Position numbers and translations under genes: made by a program. This document shows positions 17,030 to 26,520 of a stretch of 64,000 nt of DNA, piece by piece. The notes under the pieces were generated by a model. The model saw nothing but the letters and a program-made list of their open reading frames with translations. It was not told the origin of the DNA and did no database searches. The DNA comes from UBA9732 sp963621975 (GTDB lineage: Bacteria; Spirochaetota; Spirochaetia; Sphaerochaetales; Sphaerochaetaceae): positions 205,191-269,190 of the forward strand of contig CAVFGI010000001.1 in assembly GCA_963621975.1 (NCBI GenBank), in the 5' to 3' direction. The stretch's first letter is position 1, and each line of letters begins with the position of its first letter.

Positions 17030-18155
17030 CCTTCTTTCTTCTTCTTTTGTAGTTTGTTTTAGCAGAATTCTTAGCATTATTTCGTTTAATATTTATGCTT
17101 GCTGTGCCTCTTGGAACATTTATGCCGTTTAATCTCATATGCATAACTGCTGTGGATTCTAGCTCAAATTTTGGAGGTGTAATTGGACTTAGTAAAACCC
17201 TTACTTGTCTTAATGTATCTTTAAAGAGCTCTTTTGGATCTGTTATTTCTTTATTATCCGCAATAAAAGGATGAACCAATGCAAGATACATCATAGCTTT
17301 AGGGAAAGTTCTACGCTTTGCATCAGAACTAATCTCGTTTATTTTGTCATCTAAAGTTTGCAACGAATCATAGAGATGCTGATACTTTCCATATACCGCA
17401 ATACAAGGCAACATATAAGACAATAGCCTAAAATGGTATAATGCTCTAAAAATTTCACTACTATTACCACTTCCCAGGATTTTATTAATTTCTTCCGTCA
17501 TTCTTGAAGTGCTAATATATTGAAGCTTTGGCGCATAATGTTTAATTGCAAGCTTAAGTTTTAAAGACATTTTAAATCCAGTTGTGACAGAGTATTTTAC
17601 ACCACGAATCATTCGCACTGGATCTTCTACAAAGGTTTTATTTAAAGGAATAAGAGAAACAAGCCTTTTATTCTTTATATCATTCATTGAATTATTAAAA
17701 TCAATAATGGTCTCATTAATTGGGTCATAATAAAGACTGTTAATTGAAAAATCTCTTCTTTGACAATCCTCTTCTATTGTTCCATAGGTATTGTCATTAT
17801 TTGCTTCATGTTCATTTAGGCTTCTAAAAGTGGAAACTTCAATTATTTTTTTTCCAAAAGTGACATGAACAATTTTAAATCTCCGGCCTACTATCATGGA
17901 ATTTTTGAATATTCTATGTACAGCTCTTGGAGAAGCTGCGGTTACTACATCAAAATCTTTAGGTTTTCTACCTAGAATGAGGTCTCTTACAGCACCTCCT
18001 ACAAGATAGGATTCATAACCTCTCTCTTCAAGTCTTTCTATTACTTTAATAGCATCACTATCCACCAAATTGGGGTCAATTCCGTGCTCTTGCTGAGAAT
18101 AAACCTTTGCTACTGCTTCAAGTGTGCCAGCATTATTCTTATATCTAATGAACAT
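16998..18155 (-). CDS. pcnB: Poly(A) polymerase / tRNA nucleotidyltransferase family protein (PcnB-like)
   Basis: This 385-residue class II nucleotidyltransferase has the head motif YLVGGAVRDLILGRKPKDFDVVT (catalytic Asp pair in DFD), the RRDFSINSL motif and RMIRGVKYS. The C-terminus is strongly basic (KRNNAKNSAKTNYKRRRKK), typical of RNA-adding PcnB rather than CCA enzymes. A separate cca with an HD domain is at 30652, which supports poly(A) polymerase for this one. No good ribosome binding site precedes the ATG. Convergent with the P-loop gene, overlapping by 32 bases. Confidence 0.85.
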   Translation of the reverse strand: MFIRYKNNAGTLEAVAKVYSQQEHGIDPNLVDSDAIKVIERLEERGYESYLVGGAVRDLILGRKPKDFDVVTAASPRAVHRIFKNSMIVGRRFKIVHVTFGKKIIEVSTFRSLNEHEANNDNTYGTIEEDCQRRDFSINSLYYDPINETIIDFNNSMNDIKNKRLVSLIPLNKTFVEDPVRMIRGVKYSVTTGFKMSLKLKLAIKHYAPKLQYISTSRMTEEINKILGSGNSSEIFRALYHFRLLSYMLPCIAVYGKYQHLYDSLQTLDDKINEISSDAKRRTFPKAMMYLALVHPFIADNKEITDPKELFKDTLRQVRVLLSPITPPKFELESTAVMHMRLNGINVPRGTASINIKRNNAKNSAKTNYKRRRKKATAVATSVTE

Positions 18156-18178
18156 ATGTTGTAAACTTCTGCCAGCCG

Positions 18179-18207
18179 TTGAATATTCGTTTTTTTAACT
18201 ATACAAT
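18179..18207 (+). promoter_or_regulatory. Promoter for the hisS group, overlapping a pcnB -10
   Basis: TTGAAT (18179-18184), a 17-base spacer and TACAAT (18202-18207) precede hisS, leaving a leader of about 47 bases. The reverse complement of 18198-18203 is TATAGT, a -10 candidate for pcnB, so the divergent -10 boxes share bases. Confidence 0.5.
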
Positions 18208-18260
18208 AATTAACAGATTTTCAATTTTTACTCAACTAATTATTCAGGAGTGATACCACA

Positions 18261-19547
18261 ATGATAGAACCAAAAGTCCTAAAAGGTTTTAGAGACAGCC
18301 TTCCTGGACAGGAAATTGCAAGACAAAAGCTTATCTCAAAAGTTCAAAATATATTCCGCTCTTTTGGCTTTGTTCCAATTGATACTCCCGCATTGGAGTA
18401 TACAGAAGTTCTTCTTGGTAAGGGTGGTGGAGAAACAGATAAGCAAATGTTCCGTTTTATGGACAATGGAAATAGAGATGTTGCATTGCGCTTTGACCTT
18501 ACAGTTCCTCTTGCTCGTTATGTAGCAGCAAACTACTCTAATCTTAGTTTCCCCTTTAAGAGATATCACATAAGCAAAGTTTGGAGAGGTGAAAAACCTC
18601 AAAAAGGACGCTACAGAGAGTTTATTCAATGTGATTTTGATATTGTAGGTGCAGATAATGCCCAAAGCGATTTTGAAATTCTCCTTTTAATTCATACTTG
18701 CCTAACCCAAATGAAAGTAGGAGCCTTCAAGGTTAGTGTTTCACATAGAGGACTTTTAAATAGGTTCCTTTCTACAATGGGTCTAGAAGCTTCTTGTTCT
18801 GATGTTCTACGTGCCATTGATAAACTTGGTAAAATTGGCAGAGATGGAGTTTGTTCTTGCTTAAAAGAAGATGGGTTGGACGACAATGCTATTGAAAAAA
18901 TCTTAGATTTCATTTCTATAGAAAAAGTTAGCTTTGGAAAAACGTTAAATATTCTCAAAGAGATGTTTGGACAGTGCCCTGAAATTGAAAGACTTGAATC
19001 AATTTATTCTTACATGAAGACCTGTGGCATTGAAGATGATTTCATTCTTGATACATCAATTACACGTGGTCTTGATTACTACACAGGAATTGTCTACGAG
19101 ACAGTTCTTGTTAATATGCCAGGTATTGGATCTATCTGCTCAGGTGGCAGATATAATAATCTTGCTGGTCTATACACTAAAGAAAATTTACCCGGTGTTG
19201 GTTCCTGCATTGGCATAGATAGACTTATTGCAGCACTTGAAGAACTTGACAGCCCTTTGGTGAAGGACTCTTCTTATGCTCATGTCATGGTAATTTACGA
19301 TAGTAAAGACCCTTCTTGGTCTGAAAAAACAGCAATGGATTTAAGGTCTTATGGCCTTAAGGTAGATTGTTATGTTGGAGAGAAATCTTTAGGGCAACAG
19401 TATGCTTATGCCGAGAAAAATGGCATACCTTATGTTGTAGTTTCTTGTAATGATAATTTATTGTTAATCAAAGAAATAGCAACAAGAAAAATGCTAGAAA
19501 ATATCGGCCTAGAAGAGCTTGCTAAAATGGTACTAACTGAAAAATGA
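18261..19547 (+). CDS. hisS: Histidyl-tRNA synthetase
   Basis: This 428-residue class II synthetase is of the usual length. Motif 2 region RFDLTVPLARYVA, the QCDFDIVG stretch, the His-binding loop TRGLDYYTGIVYE and the GGRYNNL segment of motif 3 are visible, with an anticodon-binding domain from about residue 335. AGGAG lies 8-9 bases before the ATG. It is the first gene of a rightward group. The stop overlaps the helicase start as ATGA. Confidence 0.97.
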   Translation: MIEPKVLKGFRDSLPGQEIARQKLISKVQNIFRSFGFVPIDTPALEYTEVLLGKGGGETDKQMFRFMDNGNRDVALRFDLTVPLARYVAANYSNLSFPFKRYHISKVWRGEKPQKGRYREFIQCDFDIVGADNAQSDFEILLLIHTCLTQMKVGAFKVSVSHRGLLNRFLSTMGLEASCSDVLRAIDKLGKIGRDGVCSCLKEDGLDDNAIEKILDFISIEKVSFGKTLNILKEMFGQCPEIERLESIYSYMKTCGIEDDFILDTSITRGLDYYTGIVYETVLVNMPGIGSICSGGRYNNLAGLYTKENLPGVGSCIGIDRLIAALEELDSPLVKDSSYAHVMVIYDSKDPSWSEKTAMDLRSYGLKVDCYVGEKSLGQQYAYAEKNGIPYVVVSCNDNLLLIKEIATRKMLENIGLEELAKMVLTEK

Positions 19548-22087
19548 CAGACCCCAAAACGCTTCCAGTATATCTGCATAGACAGGATATTCTTGATGCT
19601 CTCTCTAAAAATCAAGTTATTGTGGTGGAAAGCCCTACAGGTTCTGGAAAGACGACACAAATCCCTCTTATTCTCAATGATGCAGGCTATGCAAAAGATG
19701 GCATGATTGGTATTACTCAACCAAGAAGAATTGCAACATTGGGTGTTTGTGCATATATCAAGCAACAACTGGCTTCATATAATCTTCCAGAGGCATATTG
19801 TGGCTACAAAATGCGGTTTTATGACACCACAGATGCAACAACGCGCATCAAAATTTTGACTGATGGCATGCTGCTTCAAGAACTTAAAACAGATCCTTCG
19901 TTATTAAAGTATTCTGTAATTATGGTAGATGAGGCGCATGAAAGAAGCTTAAACATTGATTTGATTTTAGGACTTCTGAAGCAGATTATCGTACATAGAA
20001 AAGATTTAAAGATAATTATTTCATCTGCAACAATTAATACAAATTCGTTTGCTAAATTTTTTTGCGACGAAAACGGTATTCCTGCACCAATTATTAGTAT
20101 AAAAGCAAGAGTTTATAATGTTGATGTTAAATACTATCCAATTAAGAATCCAGATAATGTAGACGAGACAGCTATTGCTATTTGTCAAATTATAAATCAG
20201 CTATTAAAACGTTTTAAGTCAACAGGTTACAAGGAAAATGAGGATACCTTGGTTTTTCTTCCTGGAGAGTTTAGCATCATAACTTGCATGACGCAAATAT
20301 ATTCGGAATGTGATACACGACATCTTCAAATATATCCACTTTATGGACGGTTAAATAAGGAAGAACAAGAGCAGGTTTTTGAAGATACAGAAGAAGGCAA
20401 AATGAAGGTAGTTTTAGCTACAAATATTGCTGAAACATCGTTAACAATTGATGGAATAAAAGTTGTTATTGATGGTGGTTACGCTAAAATTAACTTCTAT
20501 AATCAGCGTGATTTTACTTCTGCATTAATTCAAAGACCCATTTCAAAAGCCTCTGCAGAACAACGCAAAGGAAGAGCTGGACGAACATCAAACGGAATTT
20601 GCTATAGACTCTACTCTAAGGAAGACTTTGCAAAACGTCCACGCTTTACACAAGAAGAGATTCTTAGAACAGATTTATCGGAAGTTGTTTTGCGAATGGT
20701 AGACCTAGGTATTTACCAATTTGAAACTTTTCCATTTATTACTCGTCCGGACTCTGAAGCATTAAAAAGTGGTGAAAATACTCTAAAGTTACTTGGCGCA
20801 ATAGATAATAACAGACATTTGACATCTATTGGTGAGATTATGGTCAAATATCCGCTTCTTCCACGTCATTCACGTTGTGTCTATGAGGCCATTAAACAAT
20901 ATCCTAATATTATACTTCCTGTATTAATTTGTGTTAGTTTCCTCTCTTGTAAGACCCCGTTTATTCTTCCACCAGGAGAAGAAGATTTAGCAAGAAGTGC
21001 TCATAAGAGCTTTTTTGATGAATATGGAGACTTCCTCAGCTATCAAAAAATTTACAATAAATACACTAGTTTGAAAACTTCTAAACTTAAGGAAGATTTT
21101 TGTAATAGTTACTATTTAGATGTACAAAGTATGGATGAAATTGTTCATGTAACTGAACAACTTGCAAGTATTACTCGAGATCTTGGAGTTCCTGTTTTAG
21201 AGGAGGATTCTAATGGCCGTACTAAAATACCACGTGAAGAATTTGTTCATAAGCTTCTTGTATGTCTTGGTGCTGGACTTTTGCAATACGTATGTATAAA
21301 AAGTAAATCTAAAGGTATGGAATACAGAACAATAACAACCACAGAAATCTATATACATCCCGGCTCTGCTTGGTTTAGAACAGCTCCACAGTATCTGCTT
21401 GCAGGTGAAATTGTTTATACATCAAGAATGTATGCACGTACTGTTTCTCCATTAAAGCGAGAATGGTTAGATGAAATTTCCCCTTCTTTAGCTTCACGTA
21501 TTAGAAGTTTATCTAAAGAAACGGAAAGAACAAACCACAGTAATGTTGAAAAACAAAAAACAAAACAATGTCATATTTATGATATGGTATTTGATTTTGT
21601 TTCTATAGGAGGAAAAAAGGATAAACAGGTTGCCGTAATTCCTTATACATCATTGCAAAAGTTGGCCTATTCATTTAAAAAAGCCTCAAGACATCCAAAG
21701 AATATTTATGCAACAATTGAATATAAAGGTTGCTATATTGGATTTGGCTCTAAAATTCAGGATTTAATTAGGCTAAATGGAAGAATTATCTTCAAGGATG
21801 AAGGCTTTGTTCAGACACCATGTAATGTAATCTTTGACATAAATTCCATTGATAACATTGTTCCTTATCTTGACCAACTTATGAAGCTATCTCCAATGAA
21901 AATAAAGAATAGATTAGGTTTTATTGAGCTATTAATTAATAAAAACAGTGCTTTTTTCCATGTAAATGCCAGCTTTACGGAAGCTCTAAATAATACAGCA
22001 TATTCGCTTTTATGTATCTCTGATGAAAAGCCAGAAACAAAAGCCTTCCGTAAAGCATACAATCGTGTTGTAAGATTACTAGATTAG
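19544..22087 (+). CDS. hrpA: DEAH-box RNA helicase, HrpA-like, with an unusual C-terminal domain
   Basis: This 847-residue DEAH helicase has motif I (PTGSGKTT, 31-38), Ia (TQPRRIA), II (DEAH, 129-132), III (SAT), IV (VFLPGE), V (NIAETSLTI) and VI (QRKGRAGR). A winged-helix/ratchet region and an OB-fold follow (EIYIHPGSAWF...EIVYTSRMYARTV). Motif VI and the OB-fold are HrpA/DHX-like, but E. coli HrpA is about 1,300 residues. Here about 200 residues after the OB-fold (from about 645) form a Lys-rich linker and a folded domain I do not recognise. The role is likely in RNA or stalled-ribosome remodelling. Its ATG overlaps the hisS stop. Confidence 0.88.
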   Translation: MTDPKTLPVYLHRQDILDALSKNQVIVVESPTGSGKTTQIPLILNDAGYAKDGMIGITQPRRIATLGVCAYIKQQLASYNLPEAYCGYKMRFYDTTDATTRIKILTDGMLLQELKTDPSLLKYSVIMVDEAHERSLNIDLILGLLKQIIVHRKDLKIIISSATINTNSFAKFFCDENGIPAPIISIKARVYNVDVKYYPIKNPDNVDETAIAICQIINQLLKRFKSTGYKENEDTLVFLPGEFSIITCMTQIYSECDTRHLQIYPLYGRLNKEEQEQVFEDTEEGKMKVVLATNIAETSLTIDGIKVVIDGGYAKINFYNQRDFTSALIQRPISKASAEQRKGRAGRTSNGICYRLYSKEDFAKRPRFTQEEILRTDLSEVVLRMVDLGIYQFETFPFITRPDSEALKSGENTLKLLGAIDNNRHLTSIGEIMVKYPLLPRHSRCVYEAIKQYPNIILPVLICVSFLSCKTPFILPPGEEDLARSAHKSFFDEYGDFLSYQKIYNKYTSLKTSKLKEDFCNSYYLDVQSMDEIVHVTEQLASITRDLGVPVLEEDSNGRTKIPREEFVHKLLVCLGAGLLQYVCIKSKSKGMEYRTITTTEIYIHPGSAWFRTAPQYLLAGEIVYTSRMYARTVSPLKREWLDEISPSLASRIRSLSKETERTNHSNVEKQKTKQCHIYDMVFDFVSIGGKKDKQVAVIPYTSLQKLAYSFKKASRHPKNIYATIEYKGCYIGFGSKIQDLIRLNGRIIFKDEGFVQTPCNVIFDINSIDNIVPYLDQLMKLSPMKIKNRLGFIELLINKNSAFFHVNASFTEALNNTAYSLLCISDEKPETKAFRKAYNRVVRLLD

Positions 22088-22106
22088 TGGTAAAACATAA
22101 TTAATT

Positions 22107-23150
22107 ATGCAAGAGTTGTTAAATTGTTTGGGTACAAGAGTATTAATTGCCTCAGATTTTAATGATCTATCCTATCATGTTGGAACCTTAGGCAGAAATA
22201 CTCTATGGGTCTGCGATTCTAATACAGCTCGTATGGTAAGACCACTTCCAAATCCATATGTGATAATTGAACCAGGTGAGTCTTCAAAGAACTACTCTTC
22301 AGTTGAGAAAATAATTTCTACAGCAGTTGAAAATAATCTTGGAAGAGATTGTACCTTTATAGCTTTAGGTGGTGGTGTTGTTTGTGATATTACTGCTTTT
22401 TCCGCTTCAATTTATATGCGTGGCTGTAAGGTTGTTTTAATTCCAACTACCCTACTTTCAATGTGCGATGCTTCAATTGGAGGCAAAACCTGTGTAGACT
22501 TTAAATACACAAAAAATCTTATTGGAACCTTTTTCCCGGCAAACGAAGTATTAATTTGTGCCGATACTATTAAGTCTCTTTCCAATAAAGATTTCATCAA
22601 TGGTCTTGCGGAAGTTATCAAACATTGCTTCTTAACAAAGAATGATGAACTTTTCAATATCCTTGCCACGAGCAAAGAACAAATCATGGATAGAAACCCT
22701 GAGATCTTAAGTAGAATTGTATCGCTATCTCTTGAAGTAAAGAAAAGTTATGTTGATCAGGACCCTTATGACAGATTAGGTGTAAGAGCAGCACTAAATC
22801 TTGGCCACACTTTTGGTCATGCTCTTGAGAGTCTCTCAAGACTTCAATGTACCCACGGACAAGCTGTTGCATGGGGAATAAGTCGTAGCACTCAAGCAAG
22901 CAAAGAAATGGGCATTTGTAATCCCGATTTTGCTGCTGGAGTTGATAAACTTCTTTCTTTCTACGGTTATGATATTAACTACAAAATCAACAGAAGTGAT
23001 TGGCTAGATTATAGATATCATTTGTCTAAAGATAAAAAAGTTGTTAACCGTGTTGTGAACTTTGTTCTTTTAAAAGAGCAAGGTGAAATTGTTGTTCATG
23101 AAATTGACGAAGCACTTATTAAGAAACTTGTCATGATGACATTGGTCTAG
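22107..23150 (+). CDS. aroB: 3-dehydroquinate synthase
   Basis: This 347-residue enzyme of the shikimate pathway converts DAHP to 3-dehydroquinate. It has the NAD-binding ALGGGVVCDITAFSASIYMRG stretch, the PTTLLSMCDASIGGKTCVD motif, GLAEVIKHC and the metal-binding LNLGHTFGHALE and HGQAVAWG His residues. It lies 19 bases after the helicase stop, with no clear ribosome binding site. No other aro gene is near. Confidence 0.95.
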   Translation: MQELLNCLGTRVLIASDFNDLSYHVGTLGRNTLWVCDSNTARMVRPLPNPYVIIEPGESSKNYSSVEKIISTAVENNLGRDCTFIALGGGVVCDITAFSASIYMRGCKVVLIPTTLLSMCDASIGGKTCVDFKYTKNLIGTFFPANEVLICADTIKSLSNKDFINGLAEVIKHCFLTKNDELFNILATSKEQIMDRNPEILSRIVSLSLEVKKSYVDQDPYDRLGVRAALNLGHTFGHALESLSRLQCTHGQAVAWGISRSTQASKEMGICNPDFAAGVDKLLSFYGYDINYKINRSDWLDYRYHLSKDKKVVNRVVNFVLLKEQGEIVVHEIDEALIKKLVMMTLV

Positions 23151-23164
23151 CTTTTCTCTATAAT
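23136..23164 (+). promoter_or_regulatory. Consensus promoter for the nifS-like gene, inside the 3' end of aroB
   Basis: ATGACA (23136-23141), a 17-base spacer and TATAAT (23159-23164). The nifS-like ATG follows after six bases, so transcription should start at or next to the ATG. Confidence 0.65.
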
Positions 23165-23170
23165 TTTGGC

Positions 23171-24325
23171 ATGTACTATTTTGATTGGACCGCAACAACT
23201 CCCATGAGTGAGAGCGCTATAGAAGAATATTGTTTCTGTGCAAGAAAATATATAGGAAATCCTTCCTCTACTCATCCACTTGGAAATGAAGCAACTTTAA
23301 GACTTGAAGAAGAGCGTAAAAAAACAGCAAATTTGCTTGGCACTAAGACATCAAATATTTATTTCACCTCAGGTGGAACAGAAAGTGATTCTATTATTAT
23401 TTCATCATTATTAAAGTCCCCTTCTGCAGGTGAAATTATTACCACTGGTATTGAACACTCAGCTGTTTTGGAATGGAAAAAGACCTTAGAGGCTACCGGA
23501 TGGAAGTTTACAGTTTTACAATGTCCGGCAGGATATTTAAAGCCTGAAACTCTTGAAAAAGCTTTAAACGATAAAGTTAAAATGGTTTGTGTCATGAAAG
23601 TAAACAATGTAACAGGAACAATTCAAGATACAAAAACAATTGCTAATATTATTAGAGATAAGGAAAAAGAATATGGTAGACATATTCATTTTCACTGTGA
23701 TGCAGTTCAAGCACTGGGCAAAGTTTCTCTTAATATAGAGGCTGAGGATTTTGACTCTGCCGCCTTTAGTGCACATAAGTTCAAAGGCCCAAGAGGTGTT
23801 GGAATACTCTATAACAGAAATAAAGCAATAACAGCTCTTTCTCGTGGGGGTGGACAGGAACAGGGACTTAGACCAGGAACAGAAAACCTTCCTGGAATAT
23901 GTGCTATGAACAAGGCCTTGGAAGAAGCACTTATTTCTCTTGAAAAAAATAGCATAAAAGTTTTGCAATTTAGAAACAAAATTGAAGATATATGTTCTAA
24001 AGCTTGTATTAAGTTAATCTCTCCATCATCTTCAGACAATAAACCCTTTTCTCCTTACATCATTAATATCTCAGTAAAACCAATTCCTTCTGAGGTCTTT
24101 CTTAGAGTTATGTCAGATAAAGGTTTTTGCCTTTCAGCTGGAAGCGCATGCTCTTCAAATACAAAGGGCAAAGCAGAAGGTGTTTTAGCCGCAATGAATA
24201 TAGACCCTATAGACAGACGTTCAAGCATAAGGATATCCTTTGGTGCTAATACAACGGAAGAAGAAGTTAATCTTTTATGTCATGCACTTAGTGATACCTA
24301 CAAGGAGTTAAATTATGGAAAATAA
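23171..24325 (+). CDS. Cysteine desulfurase (NifS/IscS family), likely ThiI partner
   Basis: This 384-residue PLP enzyme has YFDWTATTP at the N-terminus, TSGGTESDS, the CDAVQALGK stretch, the PLP Lys in FSAHKFKGPRG and the catalytic Cys loop SAGSACSSNTKGK. It removes sulfur from cysteine as a persulfide. thiI starts 11 bases before its stop and lacks a rhodanese domain, as in B. subtilis, where a dedicated desulfurase serves ThiI. That suggests tRNA 4-thiouridine synthesis as its job. The family-typical N-terminus fixes the start at 23171. With a TATAAT ending seven bases upstream, no ribosome binding site can exist. Confidence 0.92.
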   Translation: MYYFDWTATTPMSESAIEEYCFCARKYIGNPSSTHPLGNEATLRLEEERKKTANLLGTKTSNIYFTSGGTESDSIIISSLLKSPSAGEIITTGIEHSAVLEWKKTLEATGWKFTVLQCPAGYLKPETLEKALNDKVKMVCVMKVNNVTGTIQDTKTIANIIRDKEKEYGRHIHFHCDAVQALGKVSLNIEAEDFDSAAFSAHKFKGPRGVGILYNRNKAITALSRGGGQEQGLRPGTENLPGICAMNKALEEALISLEKNSIKVLQFRNKIEDICSKACIKLISPSSSDNKPFSPYIINISVKPIPSEVFLRVMSDKGFCLSAGSACSSNTKGKAEGVLAAMNIDPIDRRSSIRISFGANTTEEEVNLLCHALSDTYKELNYGK

Positions 24326-25499
24326 TATGTCTCTTTACCTTATTAAACTTGGAGAAATTAGCCTGAAAGGTCTCAATAGAGGTTTTTTTGAAAAAAAACT
24401 AAAAAACAATATCAAGTTGAAAATACATCCTTACAGGAGTCTTTTAACAAGAGAAAAAGGACGTTTTTATTTATATGTTGATTCAGCATGTCCCCAAGAA
24501 CATGTCATAAAGACACTTAAGACAACATTTGGTGTTGTTGGGTTTTCTCAGGCTTTAGTTTGTGAAAAGAATTGGGATCTTATGTGTAACTGTGCAAAAG
24601 AACTTATAGAAAAAGAGCCTTTTTCAGATGGTACAGGAACATTTAAAGTTGAATGTAGACGTGGTGATAAATCTTTTTTTATGAATAGTTATCAAATTGA
24701 AGCTAATTTGGGTGGAATTGTCTTGGATCGTTACCCAAACATGAAAGTTGATGTACATCATCCCCAAAAGCAACTTTTTGTTGAAGTTAGAGATAAAACA
24801 TATATGTACACATCTCCAATTGCTGGTCCTGGAGGGCTTCCAGTTGGCACAGCAGGAAAAGGGTTGCTCCTTCTTTCAGGTGGAATAGACTCCCCTGTTG
24901 CTGGCTATAGAATGGCAAAACGTGGACTTAAACAGGATTGTCTTTATTTCCATGCTTATCCATATACCTCTGAAATGGCTCTTCAAAAGGTTAAAGACCT
25001 TGCAAGAATTATTGCTCCTTATAATCAAGGGACAAATCTAATTGTAGTTAATTTTACAGAATGTGAACTTTGGATTAAGGAACATTCAAAAGAAGAAGAA
25101 CATACCCTTATGATGAGAGCCTGTATGATGAAAGTTGCAAACGCAATTGCAAAAGCAAGAGATTGTAAGGTTTTAGTTACCGGGGAAGCTCTTGGACAAG
25201 TTGCTTCTCAAACACTTGAAAGTATTTGTTTTACAAATAGTATGTCTAATCTTCCAGTTCTAAGACCTCTAGTTGCAATGGATAAAGGAGAAATTATTGA
25301 TACTGCAAGAGAAATTGGAACTTATGAAATTAGTATTTTACCATATGATGACTGCTGCGTAGTCTTTAGTCCAAAACATCCTCTTGTGAGACCAGAAGTT
25401 GCACAGCAAACTGTCTCATATGATGAAATGAAGATTGAAGACTTACTTCAAAAAGCAATTGATTCTGTTGAGGAATTTACGTTAAGTTATAATGTATAA
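24315..25499 (+). CDS. thiI: tRNA 4-thiouridine synthetase ThiI (rhodanese-less form)
   Basis: This 394-residue protein has an NFLD/THUMP N-terminal half, the PP-loop ATP pyrophosphatase motif LLSGGIDSPVAGYRMAKRG and a Cys-containing DDCCVVFSPKHP segment near the end. It ends before the rhodanese domain found in E. coli ThiI, so sulfur must come straight from a desulfurase, presumably the gene just upstream. AGGAG lies seven bases before ATG 24315. Ends 4 bases from the stop of convergent trpS. Confidence 0.95.
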   Translation: MENNMSLYLIKLGEISLKGLNRGFFEKKLKNNIKLKIHPYRSLLTREKGRFYLYVDSACPQEHVIKTLKTTFGVVGFSQALVCEKNWDLMCNCAKELIEKEPFSDGTGTFKVECRRGDKSFFMNSYQIEANLGGIVLDRYPNMKVDVHHPQKQLFVEVRDKTYMYTSPIAGPGGLPVGTAGKGLLLLSGGIDSPVAGYRMAKRGLKQDCLYFHAYPYTSEMALQKVKDLARIIAPYNQGTNLIVVNFTECELWIKEHSKEEEHTLMMRACMMKVANAIAKARDCKVLVTGEALGQVASQTLESICFTNSMSNLPVLRPLVAMDKGEIIDTAREIGTYEISILPYDDCCVVFSPKHPLVRPEVAQQTVSYDEMKIEDLLQKAIDSVEEFTLSYNV

Positions 25500-25503
25500 T
25501 TAT

Positions 25504-26520
25504 TTACTTTAAAAGAACATGCATATGGTCCTTAACATCTGTAACCATAGCATTTCCAATCTCATTTGCCTTTGCGGTTCCCGTTGTAATAATGTCTTTA
25601 ACATCATCAAGATGTGATTCGTAAAAGGCTCTCTTTTCTCTAATAGGATCAAGAATTGAGTTAAGCTTTTCAGCTAAGAGTTTTTTACAAGCAACACAAC
25701 CAATTTGTGCATTTTTACACATAGAACAAATATTACCAGCTTCAGATTCATTGAAGGTCTTGTGATAGGTATAGACGGTGCAAACATCTGGATTGCCAGG
25801 AATTTTAACGCTTATTCTGTTTGTATCTGTAACAGCTTGCATGACTTTTTGAGATACCGTTTTAGCGTCGTCAGAGAGGTAGATGGCGTTGCCAAGACTT
25901 TTCCCCATCTTGCTGTTACCATCTAGACCACAAAGGCGACCTGTTGACGAAAGCTTTGCTTCTGGCTCTGTAATGCTTGTACCATACATCTCGTTAAATC
26001 TTCGTACTAACTTACGAGAAAATTCAATATGTGGAAGTTGGTCTTCTCCTACGGGAACTAAGTCAGCATTGCAGAAAGTTATATCGGCTGTTTGAGAAAC
26101 AGGATAACCTAAGAATCCATAGGTTAATTTTGAGAAATCATAAGTAAAATCCCCATCTGTTTCACCAAAGCCATAGTTGCGTGATTCTGATTTAATTGTA
26201 GGATTTATCAATAGGTGGTTTACTGTTGTAAGCATAGAATAAAACACCGTAAGTTCAGCTATAGCAGTGATTTGTGACTGCTGTACAAAAGTAATATTGT
26301 TAGGGTCAAGTCCAACTGACAGATTATCCATTGCAACCTGATATATACTATCATTGATTAGTTGAGGATTTTGAAAATGGGTTGTAAGAGCTTGAACATC
26401 TGCTAACAGAATAAATGTATCATAGGCATGTTGCAATGCAACTCTGCTCTGTAAAGAGCCAACATAATGACCTAAATGAAGTCTTCCAGTAGTTCTATCT
26501 CCAGTTAAAATTCTTTTCAC
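25504..26520 (-). CDS. trpS: Tryptophanyl-tRNA synthetase
   Basis: This 338-residue class I synthetase has the HIGH-type motif GRLHLGHYVG, the specificity region (FLGYPVSQTADI) and the KMSKS-type motif SKMGKSLGN. A CxxC...CxxC pattern (CSMCKNAQIGCVAC) near residue 280 looks like a zinc or Fe-S site, as in a subset of bacterial TrpRS. The start is GTG, overlapping the lipoprotein stop (GTGA), with GGGGG just upstream. It is the last gene of the ileS group. Confidence 0.96.
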   Translation of the reverse strand: MKRILTGDRTTGRLHLGHYVGSLQSRVALQHAYDTFILLADVQALTTHFQNPQLINDSIYQVAMDNLSVGLDPNNITFVQQSQITAIAELTVFYSMLTTVNHLLINPTIKSESRNYGFGETDGDFTYDFSKLTYGFLGYPVSQTADITFCNADLVPVGEDQLPHIEFSRKLVRRFNEMYGTSITEPEAKLSSTGRLCGLDGNSKMGKSLGNAIYLSDDAKTVSQKVMQAVTDTNRISVKIPGNPDVCTVYTYHKTFNESEAGNICSMCKNAQIGCVACKKLLAEKLNSILDPIREKRAFYESHLDDVKDIITTGTAKANEIGNAMVTDVKDHMHVLLK

